Source: Paragorgia papillata
Taxonomy: Eukaryota > Cnidaria > Anthozoa > Scleralcyonacea > Coralliidae
Length of the DNA: 64,000 nt
Direction of reading: 5' to 3'
NCBI GenBank assembly: GCA_035771165.1
Contig: JAWNZC010000311.1
Span: 2,940,001-3,004,000 of the forward strand
Below are positions 22,295 through 33,692 of the stretch, piece after piece. The notes under the pieces were generated by a model. That model had not been told where the DNA came from. It searched no databases and was given only the letters and a program-made list of their open reading frames with translations. A program made the translations under genes and the position numbers. Numbering within the stretch: position 1 is the stretch's first letter; each line of letters starts with the position of its first letter.

Positions 22295-24866
22295 CTACAT
22301 AAAATAAAGAATATAATTACATTAGTCACTTGCAAATTATTAAAGGCATGCACAGCGTGAACACAAACTTGAAAAAGACGTGGACAAATACAAGTTGACA
22401 GGATTACGATTATGATGATAATTATCACACACTTTAAAACTTGGACTAAATAGTTTAACTGAGAAATTGCACCGTAATGACTTTTTTAAACGTGCTGTCC
22501 AGTCCGTTCTGCGCATGATCCGCCATCTTTGTTTTGAGGGCCCTCAAAACATGACATTCGTAGATAATTAAATGAGCTTAGGGGAGCACGGGTGGCGTAT
22601 GCTGTTAGTGCGCTGCCTCTCGCCAAAAGTTAAGCCCAGTTAGACGAGGTTAAAGTACTTGGATGGGTGACCACTTGGGAATTACCCTTGTTGATCTTGG
22701 AACTCATGTGAGTAGAGTTGTAGTTGATCTCTCCTGTGCTCCGAGGATTTTCCGCCGGGTTCTCTGGTTTTCCTCCCTCCATAACATCTTAGCTGCATGT
22801 GATCCGTGGTCTGAACTGTGTCGTATGGCGGCTGGAGCGTCTTTGATATACCTCGACACGGCCACGTTGATCTGCGTCCTTCGCAATGATTAGCCCCCAG
22901 TCCTTTATCCTTTATGAAGTACTCAGCTCAGTGTAAACCGTTAGGATCAACATAGCAGAAAATTAAGCGATTCAACGAGGATATCTCTTCGGATTTCTTC
23001 TGTTTCTTCGGAGAATATTTCGTTTTGGGTACAAGTAATGAAGAAAAGATCTTGAATAAGGTATCGGCGGTATATATTTTTTTAAATGAAGAAGTAAACA
23101 TTAGTTTCGCATATGCGCAGAACGGACTGGACGGCACCTTAACGTTTTCAGTTGGTTTTAATTGGTTCTTGAGCGATCTAGAATCTGCCATTCCGCGTAG
23201 ACAGTGGAATTATATAAACAAAATGAAAGTCGTGTCAGTATACATACTACAAGATGAGTAATAATTTGAGAACGACTCATTATTGAAATATATCGTGCAG
23301 GTATGTTATTAGAAATTTTGCTAAGCTTTCATTTTATGTATGACATTTTAGTTAAATGTGCGTCCAAAACGGGTTTGTATAACGTTGTTCGTAATAATAA
23401 TAAAACATTTACTTCTCACAAGTATTATAGAATTCCATGTTTTTTTCTTATTCAACTACTTAACACACAACCTTGAGCAATATCTACCAAAAGCAATTAC
23501 TATTTGTGGTAAAAAGTTCAGTATTCTAGCTAAACGGAAAGTATACGTACTTTAAATATGGGGAAAGCGTGAGAAATGTAGAAACGTTGTAGTTTTGTCG
23601 GAATTTTCAAGATGGTAAACAAAAGACACAAAAAAAAAAATGAAGCGGATGTTTGCAGTTAAACATTATTTTTAATAATACAACAAAAATTCATCAAAAA
23701 ACAGTGCAATACTTCCACGCCTGTGGCGTAAAACGAGAACTCAGTAGTCTAGTGTGGCGTTTCTCCGGAGTGTTAATTTCAAGTCTTGCTTGTACGCCTA
23801 TTACTGCATGGGACGTCGAGTTTGCTTCCGTCGCTATGCTTTCCCAAACTGAGTTGCGATGCCTTTGGCAGCGCTTTTTTCTGCATGCGAGTTCTCTCGT
23901 TCGTTAGTTTGTTCGTTCGTGCGGAGTCAATATCAGCACGTACTGCACCGCTCTGCATGTAGAACAGGGTCTGATATCTATGCTGGGCGTAAAATATCGT
24001 GCGCTAATTCTATTTTTGGCTTGTGAGTTTCCATGAGTATAATTTCAGTACAGCTCTGTGATAACGGTTTTTCTCTGAAATGATACTACATGTATTATTA
24101 TCTTCAATCTACTATATGGATTTTTACAACATATGTTATGAAGGTGTTTTTCTATATACAGTATGTCGAAAAAATCGCTTTGTTTGTCGGGAAAATTATG
24201 CTCTTGGCCACCCCTAAAATCTCAGAGCCACGACGCTGCTAACGTAACAGATCTTACGCTCAGTTAGTTAATATATTAACTGATGCATATAACCGATGTA
24301 AGTAGTAAATAGATTCTTATATAGTAAAGTTTGATATACTGCCGAAACAGAGAACGTAGGAGTCTAACGTTTCGAGCGAAGGCCTATCGTCAGAGAGAAA
24401 CGTAAAGAGCGCATGTATAAACACAACAGCAAACTCAGAATCCGTCGTGAACAAGCTTAAAAACCTTCGATTATTTCCGTGTTGAATATAAATAACAAGA
24501 CCTTCTTACATGCACTTCGCTTCACTTAACTTAATAGATTCTTAGTTTAACTAGTTGACTAAACTAGTTGACTAAACGAAGAGCATTTCGCGCCAAAAAT
24601 CTGTTACCACCGTTCAATTGAGACGTTTTTCCACAGACGTTGAACGACATACAATGGCAGGTATTGGAACATTCTGAAAAACACTGTGGATCATTTTCTA
24701 CTATCGTATCTTTCAATCTTCTCTGGTCTTCCAAAGCTCTGTCCTTCAGTCCGTCTTTCACGTTGAAACTTGTTCGAGTGCACGAACTACACGTTTTCGC
24801 CAACGTTGTTGGCCAGTAAACGATCAAAAAGAACGAAAGTGTGTATGGGAACAAGAAACACGACAT
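21446..24866 (-). CDS. Secreted PAN-EGF protein gene (cnidarian type), at least two exons
   Basis: The first exon begins at 24866 with a signal peptide (hydrophobic residues 4-23) and a PAN/apple-like segment (CSSCTRTSFNV ... CFSECSNTCHCMSFNVCG). The last exon (21446-22294) encodes an EGF-like repeat and a C-terminal domain with CDF, WTMIESFS, WRATCSY and SSTTQFWLG motifs, an arrangement I know from anthozoan extracellular proteins. The role is presumably extracellular adhesion or recognition; the exact function is unknown. Exons that should lie between 22295 and about 24570 (end of PAN and start of the EGF linker) were not found. The intron contains a SINE, a half copy of the hammerhead-like palindrome and other repeats. 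One PAN cysteine expected before QLN reads Ser, so the gene may be diverging or non-functional. Confidence 0.75.
22490..23145. repeat. Inverted pair of ~27-bp repeats around the SINE region
   Basis: GTCCAGTCCGTTCTGCGCAT near 22498-22517 and its complement ATGCGCAGAACGGACTGGAC near 23113-23132 are inverted copies with about 600 bp between them. They could be the ends of a decayed DNA transposon that received the SINE. Confidence 0.5.
22578..22915 (+). repeat. SINE with 5S rRNA-like / tRNA-like head
   Basis: GTTAAGCCCAGTTAGACG followed by GTACTTGGATGGGTGACCAC and TTGGGAATTACC is the 3' half of 5S rRNA with substitutions. Before it, GGTGGCGTATGCTGTTAGTG resembles a pol III A box. The body (CTCCGAGGATTTTCCGCCGG, GGTTTTCCTCCCTCC) resembles conserved SINE central regions known in invertebrates. 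It lies in the intron of the PAN-EGF gene, in the opposite orientation. The 76-codon frame inside is not a gene. Confidence 0.65.
23240..23560 (+). repeat. Dispersed repeat fragment related to 4209-6128
   Basis: GCAGGTATGTTATTAGAAAT, AAGCTTTCATTTTATGTATG, ACTTCTCACAAGTATTATAG and TAGCTAAACGGAAAGTAT parallel the order of blocks at 4620-4940. Confidence 0.7.
24320..24402 (+). mobile_element. Half copy of the hammerhead-like palindrome
   Basis: TATAGTAAAGTTTGATATAC, GAACGTAGGAGTCTAACG and TTTCGAGCGAAGGCC match the left arm of the 861-1021 element. The right arm is missing. Confidence 0.75.
24564..24866 (-). CDS. First exon: signal peptide and PAN-like segment
   Basis: ATG at 24866. The start is MSCFLFPYTLSFFLIVYW, a signal peptide that ends around the TTLAKTCSS segment. 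Five or more cysteines (CSSC, CFSEC, CHC, VCG) follow the PAN spacing. The true donor is uncertain: candidates are GGTGGTAACA near 24606 and TTTAGTCAAC near 24570, neither being strong. The frame itself stops at 24564. Confidence 0.75.
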   Translation of the reverse strand: MSCFLFPYTLSFFLIVYWPTTLAKTCSSCTRTSFNVKDGLKDRALEDQRRLKDTIVENDPQCFSECSNTCHCMSFNVCGKTSQLNGGNRFLARNALRLVN

Positions 24867-25410
24867 TGCAAGCTGGGCTTCTTAATGCACGCTGAACAAA
24901 TTAAAGGAAAGAAACTAAAAGTTGGTGTTAATGCTTGCAACTTTATATATTTTGCGTTTCATTGGAAACCGAATCATAACAACACGAATTATGTTTATAT
25001 AGTTGGTTTGTTATAAACACTTTTAGTAACGCAGTTTTTGGGCAGCATTCCAGCAGGTAAACGTTTTAATTATGAATGCAGAGAGGTTAAAAGTTATTAA
25101 TATTGAATGATATGATGTTAAGATGTATAGTTGTAAAGTTAAATAAGAATTGTATTTATTTGCCTGCTGGTGGTTTCTTATAGACTGACTAATTCGGATA
25201 GATTTTAATGTTTCGTTTCAAAAAGTTAAGACTAGAAGTTACTGTCGCAAGGGAAGTGCTGCCTCAAAAGCCATGGCAATGGAAGCCTAATTTTTGATAA
25301 AATTTAAAAAATGAACCCTGGGATTGATTATATATAGATTGTAACAGACATCTGTAGTATGCAAATATTTTTTTCAACTATTTTATTTATAATATTTAAA
25401 TACAGCAGAC
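24867..25410. other. Gene-free stretch upstream of the PAN-EGF gene
   Basis: Upstream region of the minus-strand gene starting at 24866. An AT-rich TTTATATATTTTG lies at 24941. No other feature is supported. Confidence 0.35.
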
Positions 25411-25806
25411 TTAAATTACAAATATAACTATCACTTTTCTGCATGAATATATATAATTGGCATGGCTTTCGACTGCATACACACGAGTATATACATACAT
25501 TATGACTACGTAGTTGATGTTTTGCACAATTGTTACTAGTAAACAAATGATAAATCCCACTACCACTATATAAATCAGGCTTCTTACTGTGGCAAAGCTG
25601 TCACAAATTCGAATTCCAAGTGTCAGATATGTTATGGTAAAGCAAGCGCCAAACAAATAGGCGCTGACTAAATAAATACCAGATATGGTATGTAATAGAA
25701 GTTTGCTGTTGCTCCATTGTTTATATTGTCTAACTTTTATTGGAGTCCTTGTTGAGAATGCAATAGTTTCAAGGAGATCTTTGTGACGTATTAGTTCATT
25801 GCACAT
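25411..25806 (-). CDS. Possible small membrane protein (unrecognised)
   Basis: From the ATG at 25806 there are 131 codons: a polar N terminus (MCNELIRHKDLLETIAF), then two or three strongly hydrophobic segments (about residues 38-62 and 75-105) and a short tail. No family was recognised. It could be a single exon of a receptor or transporter, or a chance frame in AT-rich DNA, where hydrophobic codons are favoured. Confidence 0.25.
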   Translation of the reverse strand: MCNELIRHKDLLETIAFSTRTPIKVRQYKQWSNSKLLLHTISGIYLVSAYLFGACFTITYLTLGIRICDSFATVRSLIYIVVVGFIICLLVTIVQNINYVVIMYVYTRVYAVESHANYIYSCRKVIVIFVI

Positions 25807-26270
25807 GTCCACATGCAACTCCACATATACTGTAATTGTCGTTCAGGAACACATGATCATTGAAACTATTGTAGCTTATTTTGCCAAAGAACTCGTAATA
25901 TTGTATTTACTGTATAAGACCCTAATTTTTAAATTATTTTAGATTTTAAAATCGATTATTTACATCGAGATTCTGATCGATTAAACCCAAGCTTCTTGTC
26001 TCCTATTCGGCATTATCTGGTATTACGCAACAGTGCAAACATCCAAACAGAAATCGATCGACTTTCACAAATCGAGATTCAGGTCGACTATACATAGCTC
26101 GGCAAATGGACTGGAAAAGAATAGTGTGCTGCCTCCCTGAGGGGAGGGACCGGTTGTATAAAAAGGTAGTTAATTTTAACAGCTGTATAGTTAGAGCTTA
26201 ATTCTAGACAATCAAGACCAGGGTTTGAGAAGTCAACTACGATTTAACTACGCGACGGGTATACATACTT

Positions 26271-26604
26271 CCTGTTCAGACTAGGTGCCCGGGCAAGGTG
26301 CCTGAGCACGGGCACTAGTGGCCAACTCAAACTAATCAAAACCGGACACCATGCGTTGAGGTAGTACCCCGGCACCGTGTCCGGGTATACGGGCACTATA
26401 ATGTGAACACATTTTCATAGTGCCCGGCGCAGTGCCCACGCTTTTTACTCAATACTCCTTGTAACTCGAAGCCTGAAAGCCACAAAATAGCTACAAAAGC
26501 CATGAAAAGCTTTCTGTGTGAACGCTTATCAGATCCAGGGCGCCGTGAATGTGAACAAGTGGCCCGTGCCCGAGCACCGCATCCGGGCACCTAGTCTGAA
26601 CAGG
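26271..26604. mobile_element. MITE with CCTGTTCAGACTAGG ends
   Basis: CCTGTTCAGACTAGGTGCCC at the left and GGGCACCTAGTCTGAACAGG at the right are inverted copies, about 334 bp apart overall. The interior is GC-richer than its surroundings (GTGCCCGGCGCAGTGCCC). The end type resembles that of 39518-39965. Confidence 0.85.
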
Positions 26605-26744
26605 CCCATAGTTAAACTGTCGTTAAGAGTTTTATACAACTGGTCCCAGGTCTATATATACAAGTCAAAGGTTCGATGACACTAATGGAAACAATTAAAG
26701 ATTAAAACCTATCACGATTTACACGAGTCAGAAAACCTATCATT

Positions 26745-26975
26745 ATTTAACAATTATTCGCCGAAGGCGAAGTGAATAATTGTTATAGCATAAATACACA
26801 TTTTCGTACTTTTAGGAACAGCATTCTCTTTGAAATTGTTAATTTCCTCGTCTGTCGCATTGACAACTTGGCTGCATGGCGGCCATTTTGAATAAACGCT
26901 GTAGGTGATTATCGAGAATTAGTCCGAAGTAGCTCGACCAATCAGAGCGCGCGATTTTCTATAATCACCTGTGTA
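26745..26975 (-). repeat. Dispersed repeat, copy B (partner of 2010-2205)
   Basis: GAAATTGTTAATTTCCTCGT, GGCGGCCATTTTGAATAAAC and GTAGGTGATTATCGAGAATT are the reverse complement of the blocks at 2010-2205. Confidence 0.75.
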
Positions 26976-27074
26976 TTTATACTAACACTATTTATAAACC
27001 GTTTTGTTCTATGTCAGTGTACAAAAAAGGTGGGTTTTTTTGCAGGACTCAATTTTTAATGTGTCTATGAAACG

Positions 27075-27458
27075 AAATTTCACTTCAGTTTCTTAAGATT
27101 GTATTTGGAAGAACACCTAATATAATAAAAAATGGCTTTTACAAGCCTTTCAAATCTTACTAGCTATGCGATTTGACCAACGATGTCATACCCACATGTT
27201 GTATGTGGGAGAAAACGGAAAATTAGTCATATATTTGGATTGGTTTTACTAAACTGAATCAAACGTTGGAAATTTTCCTTGGAGTATGGCCTAATTATAT
27301 CTGCAACGCGTGGTTTCGTATAGTTAAACCATCCCACATACAACGTGTGACATCATATAACTCAAGAATGGGATAAGATTTGAAAGACATGTAAAGGCCA
27401 TTTTTCAATATCTTAGGTGTTCTTCCATATACAATCTTAAAAAACTGAAGTAAAATTT
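27075..27458. mobile_element. ~380-bp inverted-repeat element
   Basis: GAAATTTCACTTCAGTTTCT ... and the complementary AAAAACTGAAGTAAAATTT mark the ends. The arms share GGAAGAACACCTAATAT, CTTTCAAATCTTA and CCCACATACAACGTG. Confidence 0.8.
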
Positions 27459-27749
27459 ACATTTGGAAAACAATTTGCACTTTAACAATAAACTTGACTG
27501 AAATGTTGCAACCATTCACTGTTTTGCTCTTTGTCATTATCTGTACTATACGTCCAAAAACGGAGCGCCGCATCGCTGCTTTGCCACAATAGTTTATACA
27601 GAAACACCATCCCATATATACAGCCTACAGCGACGGCGATATCTCACCGCTATTGTCTCAAGATTTACTTTGAAAATTGTTTGTTATGTTAAGACAAGAT
27701 TTTCAACACCACAATTATATATGTATACTTTCATGGATGATATGTAATT

Positions 27750-28190
27750 TGCAAGAAAATTTTTCTTGTTTTGGAGAAAATGTTTTAAGAAAATTTTTCT
27801 TGTTCTGGAGTAAACTAGAAAATTTTATAAAAAATCATGCCAACGTGTTTTCTCGTTTTTAGAAAATGTTTCTTGTTTTATTAATACAATTTATTTTATC
27901 AAGGTGTTTTTTTCCTACAGAAGGAACGAGAAGTAAAATGTTGTTACTTTAGTAAGAACATTTTTCTTGTCCGGATACGATTATCTTATTTTAAAACATA
28001 TTTCAAGAAGCTAATTCTTGATTGAAGAAACCTTTTAAGAAAATAATTCTTGATTTAAGAAATATTTTCCAAAGACAAAATCTTTGTCTAGATAATTTTT
28101 CTCATAGAAGAGACAAGAAAATATTTCTTATTTTAAGAAATATTTTCTTAAAACAAGATTTTTTTAAAAAAACAAGTTTCTTATTTTTGG
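27750..28190. repeat. Degenerate AAGAAAAT/ATTTTCTT repeat cluster
   Basis: Imperfect units of the type TTTAAGAAAATTTTTCTTG recur about every 25-35 bp. Each is self-complementary, so both strands look alike. Frames across it are F/K/N rich and not genes. Confidence 0.7.
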
Positions 28191-28286
28191 CAATATATAT
28201 GCTCATTTGGTGCACTTCGGGGCGCAACTATACTTTATCGAACAAAACGTAAACGCCGCTTAGATAGATGCCTAGATTAGCATTAT

Positions 28287-28449
28287 AGGGGCGCTTTCCA
28301 ATTGCCAAGGTTAGACCGGTCAGTCTGGCCAGAATGTACTTGCTTTTGATTAGGACCTAATTTTCCAGTCTGACCGTCCTAAGTCTCAAACGAATCGTGT
28401 TCCATTTAACCGGACTGACCGGTCTAACCGTGTAAATGGAAAGCCCCCT
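28287..28449. mobile_element. 163-bp MITE with AGGGGCGCTTTCC ends
   Basis: AGGGGCGCTTTCCA and TGGAAAGCCCCCT are the ends. The inner arms GGTTAGACCGGTCAGTC / GACTGACCGGTCTAACC pair perfectly. Confidence 0.85.
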
Positions 28450-28650
28450 AAGTGTCGGGAAGCACTCCGATACAGAAAAGGAAATATTGTTTAACAGAAC
28501 GCGACCGTAAAACTAAATATGTTGGAATTGTTTAGTTGCTAAGGGTATCAACGCCCAAGAACATCTGCTTTTGTGGTTTTGTTACCTTGGCATTGACCGA
28601 GCTTGAGCTCTGGAAAAATAGATTTGTTTTTAATCAAGCATTTGCGGGCT

Positions 28651-29084
28651 GTATAATAAAAACCCGCATATAAAAACCTAGTGAAAGTGAGGCTAAAAAT
28701 TGAAGAGTTTCTTATTTGGAAAATCAGAAAACTCTTAAAAATTTGTTTTTATACGACAACCAGACTGTGCAAAATCTCTTGTAATTTCAAAATTAAAATT
28801 TGACATACTGTACACAAATAATTGCCTCTACACTGATTATAGATTTATATATAGTTTCATGCAGTGAGTATACAGTTTAGACTCATATCAATAACAGTTA
28901 TTGGCCAGTCTAGAGTACAGGTACTGTAGTTCCAGTGTTGACTGACAAAAATTTTCCTCTTAAGAAAGTACGACCTTATTTAAGAACCTAAATAGTCTAC
29001 ATTCTCAGCTGACATCAAATATTTAAGAGCACTTTTAGGCTAACTTGGGGAAACCTAGGTTGTTATATGCGGGTTTTTACTGTA
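28651..29084. mobile_element. Tc1/mariner-type MITE (AACCCGCATATAA ends)
   Basis: AATAAAAACCCGCATATAAA at the left and TTATATGCGGGTTTTTACTG at the right are inverted copies. The right end continues to TGTA, compatible with a TA target site. The interior is non-coding. Confidence 0.8.
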
Positions 29085-29204
29085 TCCATGCAGAATATTT
29101 TATTTAATTAGTTGGTTTTAATGTTAATTAGTTGTCATAGCGAGTGCCTTTTATATTTCCTCACCTAAATTCATTTTCAAGTCATTACGGTTTTGATTTT
29201 ATTG

Positions 29205-29410
29205 CACTGGCAGATCTGGGGGAGTGGCTCTGAAATAGAGGACAGGACATTCAAGGGGCCCACTTTCAGGGGTCATCCTAAGAAGAATTTAGAATTTCCC
29301 ATTTTCAAATTTGTCCCCCCGGAGAATTTTTGAAATTTGGGTGTCTGAAATTGCATTTCCCGCGTTCTAACAACACCTTTTAGCAAAATTTTAAAAGTTT
29401 AAAAACAGAG
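29205..29410 (+). mobile_element. hAT-like transposon end fragment
   Basis: CACTGGCAGATCTGGGGGAG followed by CCCCCCGGAGAATTTTTGAA and TGAAATTGCATTTCCCGCG. The same order of blocks occurs at 58249-58410 beside the decayed hAT transposase. The CAGTGGCGGATC-type end is characteristic of hAT elements. Confidence 0.6.
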
Positions 29411-30239
29411 AAACAAAGGCACAATATTTATAATCTAACGCATGCAGCTATCTTGTTATTTTTAATATTCTTTACTAGAAATACATGAACGCAACAACCC
29501 CTCGCCCGCTTTATATGCATTTTTTAACCCCCCCCCCCCCCTAATTTTTGTTTTTTGTTGTATTAATGACACACAGATCAGAAACCATCCCAGAAAATTA
29601 GTTAGCAAGGTTCATCTGTAGTCATGTATTGACACACCGAAAGAACATGCAAAGTCAATATTAAAAAAAAAACGAGATGAACCAAATGACAAATTTTCAT
29701 TCAAAAATATATATATATAAACAGTGGCCAAGAAAAGACACAATGTTAACGTCCTAGCGTTCAAAGACAATTCTAGACAATATATTATTTATATTAATTT
29801 TCATTTTCAAGATTTCTTCCGTTTTAACTCATCTAAACTGGTAAATACGAATCTCCTACCGTTAAACTTTCTTCTGCTTTTGTCACCACAAACACTGCCA
29901 ATTCAATCTAGTCTTTTCGGATTGTTTTTCTCGTTCGACGTTCGCGGTTTCTTACTTTTTTCGTTGTTGACACATAAATATGACAAGGCATCATTCAGTT
30001 CTCTTCATGATCTAAAAAGCCGTTTGTTTCAAAATTTCTTTATCGTTCCATCTCGAGTTATGTAGAATACATCAGAGCAAAATTCTTCACCGGATTTGAA
30101 CAGTTTCACGACACATCTTTCTTCTTTCAGTTATATTTCGGTCGGCATCGTTTTCGGTCTTTTATCGTATTAATTTTTAGGCTTTTTTCAGTGGTTTTAA
30201 GTCGTATTTATTGTTGTCTTTTTCTCGCTGCCACATCTC
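29411..30239. other. Gene-free stretch
   Basis: Includes the ACTAGAAATACATGAACGC block shared with about 6872 and a poly-C tract (29528-29541). A 113-codon frame at 29724-30065 has no recognisable domain and lies in a TTTTCTC-rich region. Confidence 0.35.
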
Positions 30240-31345
30240 TTGTTAGCCTTCTTTCTTTGGTATTTTTCCATAGTAATATTAATGTACATTTTAGCTGAAA
30301 CCATTTTTTTTGGCAAAGATTTCTTTCGTCATATATGATCGTTGAAAAACTATTTCGTAATCCAACCGAACTTATAAATTATAATTTGCTGACGAAAATT
30401 TACCCTGCTATTCGAACTGCACAAGTTGTGGACACGATCGGAAATTGCGGCTGTCGACTGGGATCTAATCCAGGTTGACTTGGATTAGCTACGCATGCGT
30501 AGAATGAATATCTTGCGTGTAAACGTCAATACACGCGAGACCAAGCGAGGCTGGCGCGAGATGAATCAGGAGCGAAGGAGCGTTGTGGTACATGTGGGTT
30601 CATACGATAAAATGAGTGAAGATAAAGGAAAATAATGGATCCATTGAAGAGGATACTAGGGATATTGTAGGATATCAAGCATTTGCTGACTTGAAATCAA
30701 ATATGGCGGGAAAATTAGACGAAGAACAAGGTGCGATCTAGTATGGTAAACTTCTATGTTAAATGAGTAAAATGACTAATATATGTTGTTTGTTGACCGT
30801 TTACTACCCCCAAAAGAAGTCGTGTTGTTGTTTTTTTGGAAGATGTGTGTACCCAATCCAATAACAATAGACCTTTAAAATGGATTTTAAAGCTCGAATC
30901 AGTCGTGGAAAGTGTACTTGACGACCGAGGAAGTGAAGAGTTGACATAAAACAAACGCAATCAACTATGGAGGATGAATAAATATCTCAACTATTGATTT
31001 TTTCTTTGTCTTGATTTTGTTTTTGGCTATATATGGACAGTTCACTTGTTCTTGTTTTGCGTGTGTGCTGTGTTTAGAATTTAGTAAATTTAATTTCATC
31101 AAGCTGCTCGGCCGACAACTGACTTGAGCCAGCACGCACGTGGCCTGCGAACTGCCCCATGAAAGTGGCCAATTTTCTGTGGGATTCTCGATCGTGTTTG
31201 ATAATATATATATATATATATATACAAACAGGTTTCAGAATTGCTTTCAGCTTTTCATCTCGCGTGTAAAGTGGACTCCACGCACGTCGAGATTAGCACC
31301 CTCACCGGACCCCAGGGCTTCGGCCCTCCGCCCGGGCTCGGGGAT
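30240..31345. repeat. Dispersed repeat, long copy (pieces also at 47395-47660)
   Basis: TTCTTTGGTATTTTTCCATA, AGATTTCTTTCGTCAT, AATCCAACCGAACTTATAAA (30245-30410) and GGCTTCGGCCCTCCGCCC (about 31316) occur in the same order, much closer together, within the intron of the DUF3987-type gene. The short copy therefore looks like a deletion derivative of the same element. (AT)n at 31203-31224. Confidence 0.7.
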
Positions 31346-31402
31346 AAAATACAATAGAATAAATGTGCCGCATCTATAAGCAATGGTGAATTGGAAAAAC
31401 AA

Positions 31403-31580
31403 ATCGAAATACTACAGGTTGGTGTACTGAAATACAGACGTAGAATACGAGATCTAGCGTTTTGAGCAGTTCATAAACTAAATGAAATTACATAAAGAGA
31501 AAGTGAATACAAAATGAATTGAACTGTACATTTCTCGCCTTCGCTCGAAACGCTAGAACTGCAGTATTCCACAATCTAAG
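31403..31580. mobile_element. Diverged hammerhead-like palindrome
   Basis: AAATCGAAATACTACAGG at the left, and CGCCTTCGCTCGAAACGCTAG at the right with GCAGTATTCCACAATCTA. It is related to the 161-bp elements, with an unrelated centre. Confidence 0.55.
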
Positions 31581-32454
31581 CTGCACTTCAAGTTCTATAC
31601 TGCAGGGTTTAAAAATTATTAGCGCCAACCAGCTAAACATCGACAAATTATTTGGGCCCACCAGTCACAAATTGTTGGGGGCCTACAATGTACAGATCCT
31701 CGGGGCTCGGGGGCCACCGCAAAATGTCCCAAAATGTCCCTTGGAAGCGGGTTGCGCCCCCACGCTACGCAAATTGCTCTCAAAATGCAGGAAATCCTAT
31801 AGCTATTTTGGAGACATACTAGAATACTAGAATCTCGGAGCACATGGGTATTTAGTGCACTTTCAAGTGGACTGTCACACTAAAGACAAACTGATCATAA
31901 CGCTTCGTTTAATGTTTTTTCAATTTTATCTTCTGGTGCCACACAGTTAGACGTTCTCATTCGAGAATACTGATTCCACCGTCTCGCTGCTCTAATTTCT
32001 ATCACATTCCTTTGTCACGCTTATTTTTGTAATTCTCTATTTTTATAACAGTTTAGCTATATTTAAGCCAATTTATCGTTGTAAATATTTCACTCTGAAG
32101 ATGTTTAGGCGATAAAACGATTAGGCAACGAAACGTTAGAATTAAATATTTTATAATTATTACGTCCTCATTATGCCTTTACTTAAAGCTATTTGCTGGG
32201 CTATCATATTTTTAACAAGACTTCATTTTCCGCCTGGGGTCTCATCGCAACGATTTTGGTCAACTAAACAGACTGTATACCTCCGACAGCAGGTTATTAG
32301 AAGATGTGTATAGGAAAACGCCTCGCTGCATTCCCGAGCATGATGCCATATAAACATTAACGTTTGGCCACCTTCCAAACAACCATTTTCTTCTGGAAAA
32401 GATACTCTAAAAGTTTTATATTTTCTAGTGAGTCTCAACCCAACTTTTCTACGA
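31581..32454. other. Gene-free stretch
   Basis: Short frames only. CTCTGAAGATGTTTAGGCGA...CAACGAAACGTTAG (32093-32140) is another instance of the CTGAAGA...CGAAACGTT pattern. Confidence 0.35.
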
Positions 32455-33000
32455 TTGGGGTAATACGGTTTCTTGCTGGCAGACGTCTCTACAGGAAAGA
32501 GACCTCTGCAAACATCCGACACTTTTCTTGTCGCGCATGCGGGAAGTTACCTTGGCAACGAAGTTCAGAAACACGAGATATGCCTGAACATCACGAGGCA
32601 ATAGCCGAGTGTTTAACAAGCTCTGAGTCGTCTTGTAACGTCCTAAGCACTGTAATGAACTTTATACTGACTCTGTGACAAAGTATTCTTATTTCTTTAC
32701 GGAAATGTTTTGAATAGTAAATAAAGAGATAAAAACAAGGTTACAGAATCTCAACTGGCTCAGGAAGGCTAAGGCTAACTTTTACACTCTAGCGCCACCA
32801 CGAAAAGGGCTCATTGGTCATTGCGTAAGCACGCTCAGTAGCCAATCAGAATGTGTGTTGCACCAAACATGTTTTCACAACTTTGCCACGTCCAAGATCA
32901 TGTCCAAGATGGCGGCTACATCAAACAAAGTGTTGGATGTTTGCAGAGGTCTCTTTCCTGTAGAGAGACCTCTGCCAGCAGGGAAGCAATACGGCTGCTA
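32455..33000. mobile_element. Inverted-repeat element, ~70-bp arms
   Basis: GGTAATACGGTTTCTTGCTG ... GAAAGAGACCTCTGCAAACA (left) is mirrored by TGTTTGCAGAGGTCTCTTTC ... AAGCAATACGGCTGC (right). Between the arms an ATG at 32580 starts MPEHHEAIAECLTSSESSC with a possible donor (CACTGTAATG); I could not confirm an exon. Confidence 0.65.
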
Positions 33001-33136
33001 ATTGCTGCTTGGTGCCGACATTCCACCTACTTTTTCGGGCGAAACTTCTGCACACACACTGACTTAAGAAAACGTTAGATGTGATGTAGTCTGCATCTAT
33101 TGTAATGTCTCTCTACCCAAGGAATTGTAGAATTAA

Positions 33137-33688
33137 AGTGCCTCTATGGTCTGTGGGATCTTTACATATTTAAATAACTTAGGTTAAAAGAAAATGTTTC
33201 CCGAAATTTTTTCTCAAAAATATTAAAAGCTCGCCCATTAACAGAGCTCCGAAGTTGGCCAAATCAGCCCAAATCGCGCCATTTTGAAAGTTAGACCGTT
33301 TTCTTGGGCCTGGGCTCTAATTGATAGATTTACGTCACATTTGCGTCACAGTCGGAACACCAACATTTCTTCCACCAAGTCTGAGTCAGACGAACCATTT
33401 TGGAACATATTGATGAATATATTTAAAGTTTTCATTGCTTAAACAAAGGTTTAAGAGACGCAATACCAAAAACACACTAAATAGTCAGAAGTTCGGTTCC
33501 GACCGTGACGTCACAGAGTAAACTCGCACCATGTCCCTAATGCACGGTCACAGTTATATAGAGGTACCAACTTTGAAGCGCTGTTAATGGGCGGTGATTT
33601 AATATTTTTGAGAAAAAATTTCGGGAAACATTTTCTTTTAACCTAAGTTATTTAAATATGTAAAGACCCCACAGGCCATAGAGGCACT
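33137..33688. mobile_element. TTAA-flanked MITE (~550 bp)
   Basis: Ends AGTGCCTCTATGG and CCATAGAGGCACT, each next to TTAA (33133-33136 and 33689-33692). The arms extend about 110 bp (CTTTACATATTTAAATAACT, GGTTAAAAGAAAATGTTTCC). A TTAA duplication is the mark of Kolobok and piggyBac elements. No transposase. Confidence 0.85.
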
Positions 33689-33692
33689 TTAA

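Noticed and set aside
22663..22893. Functional 5S rRNA gene
   Set aside because: Only the 3' half is recognisable, the 5' half differs, and a SINE-like body follows.
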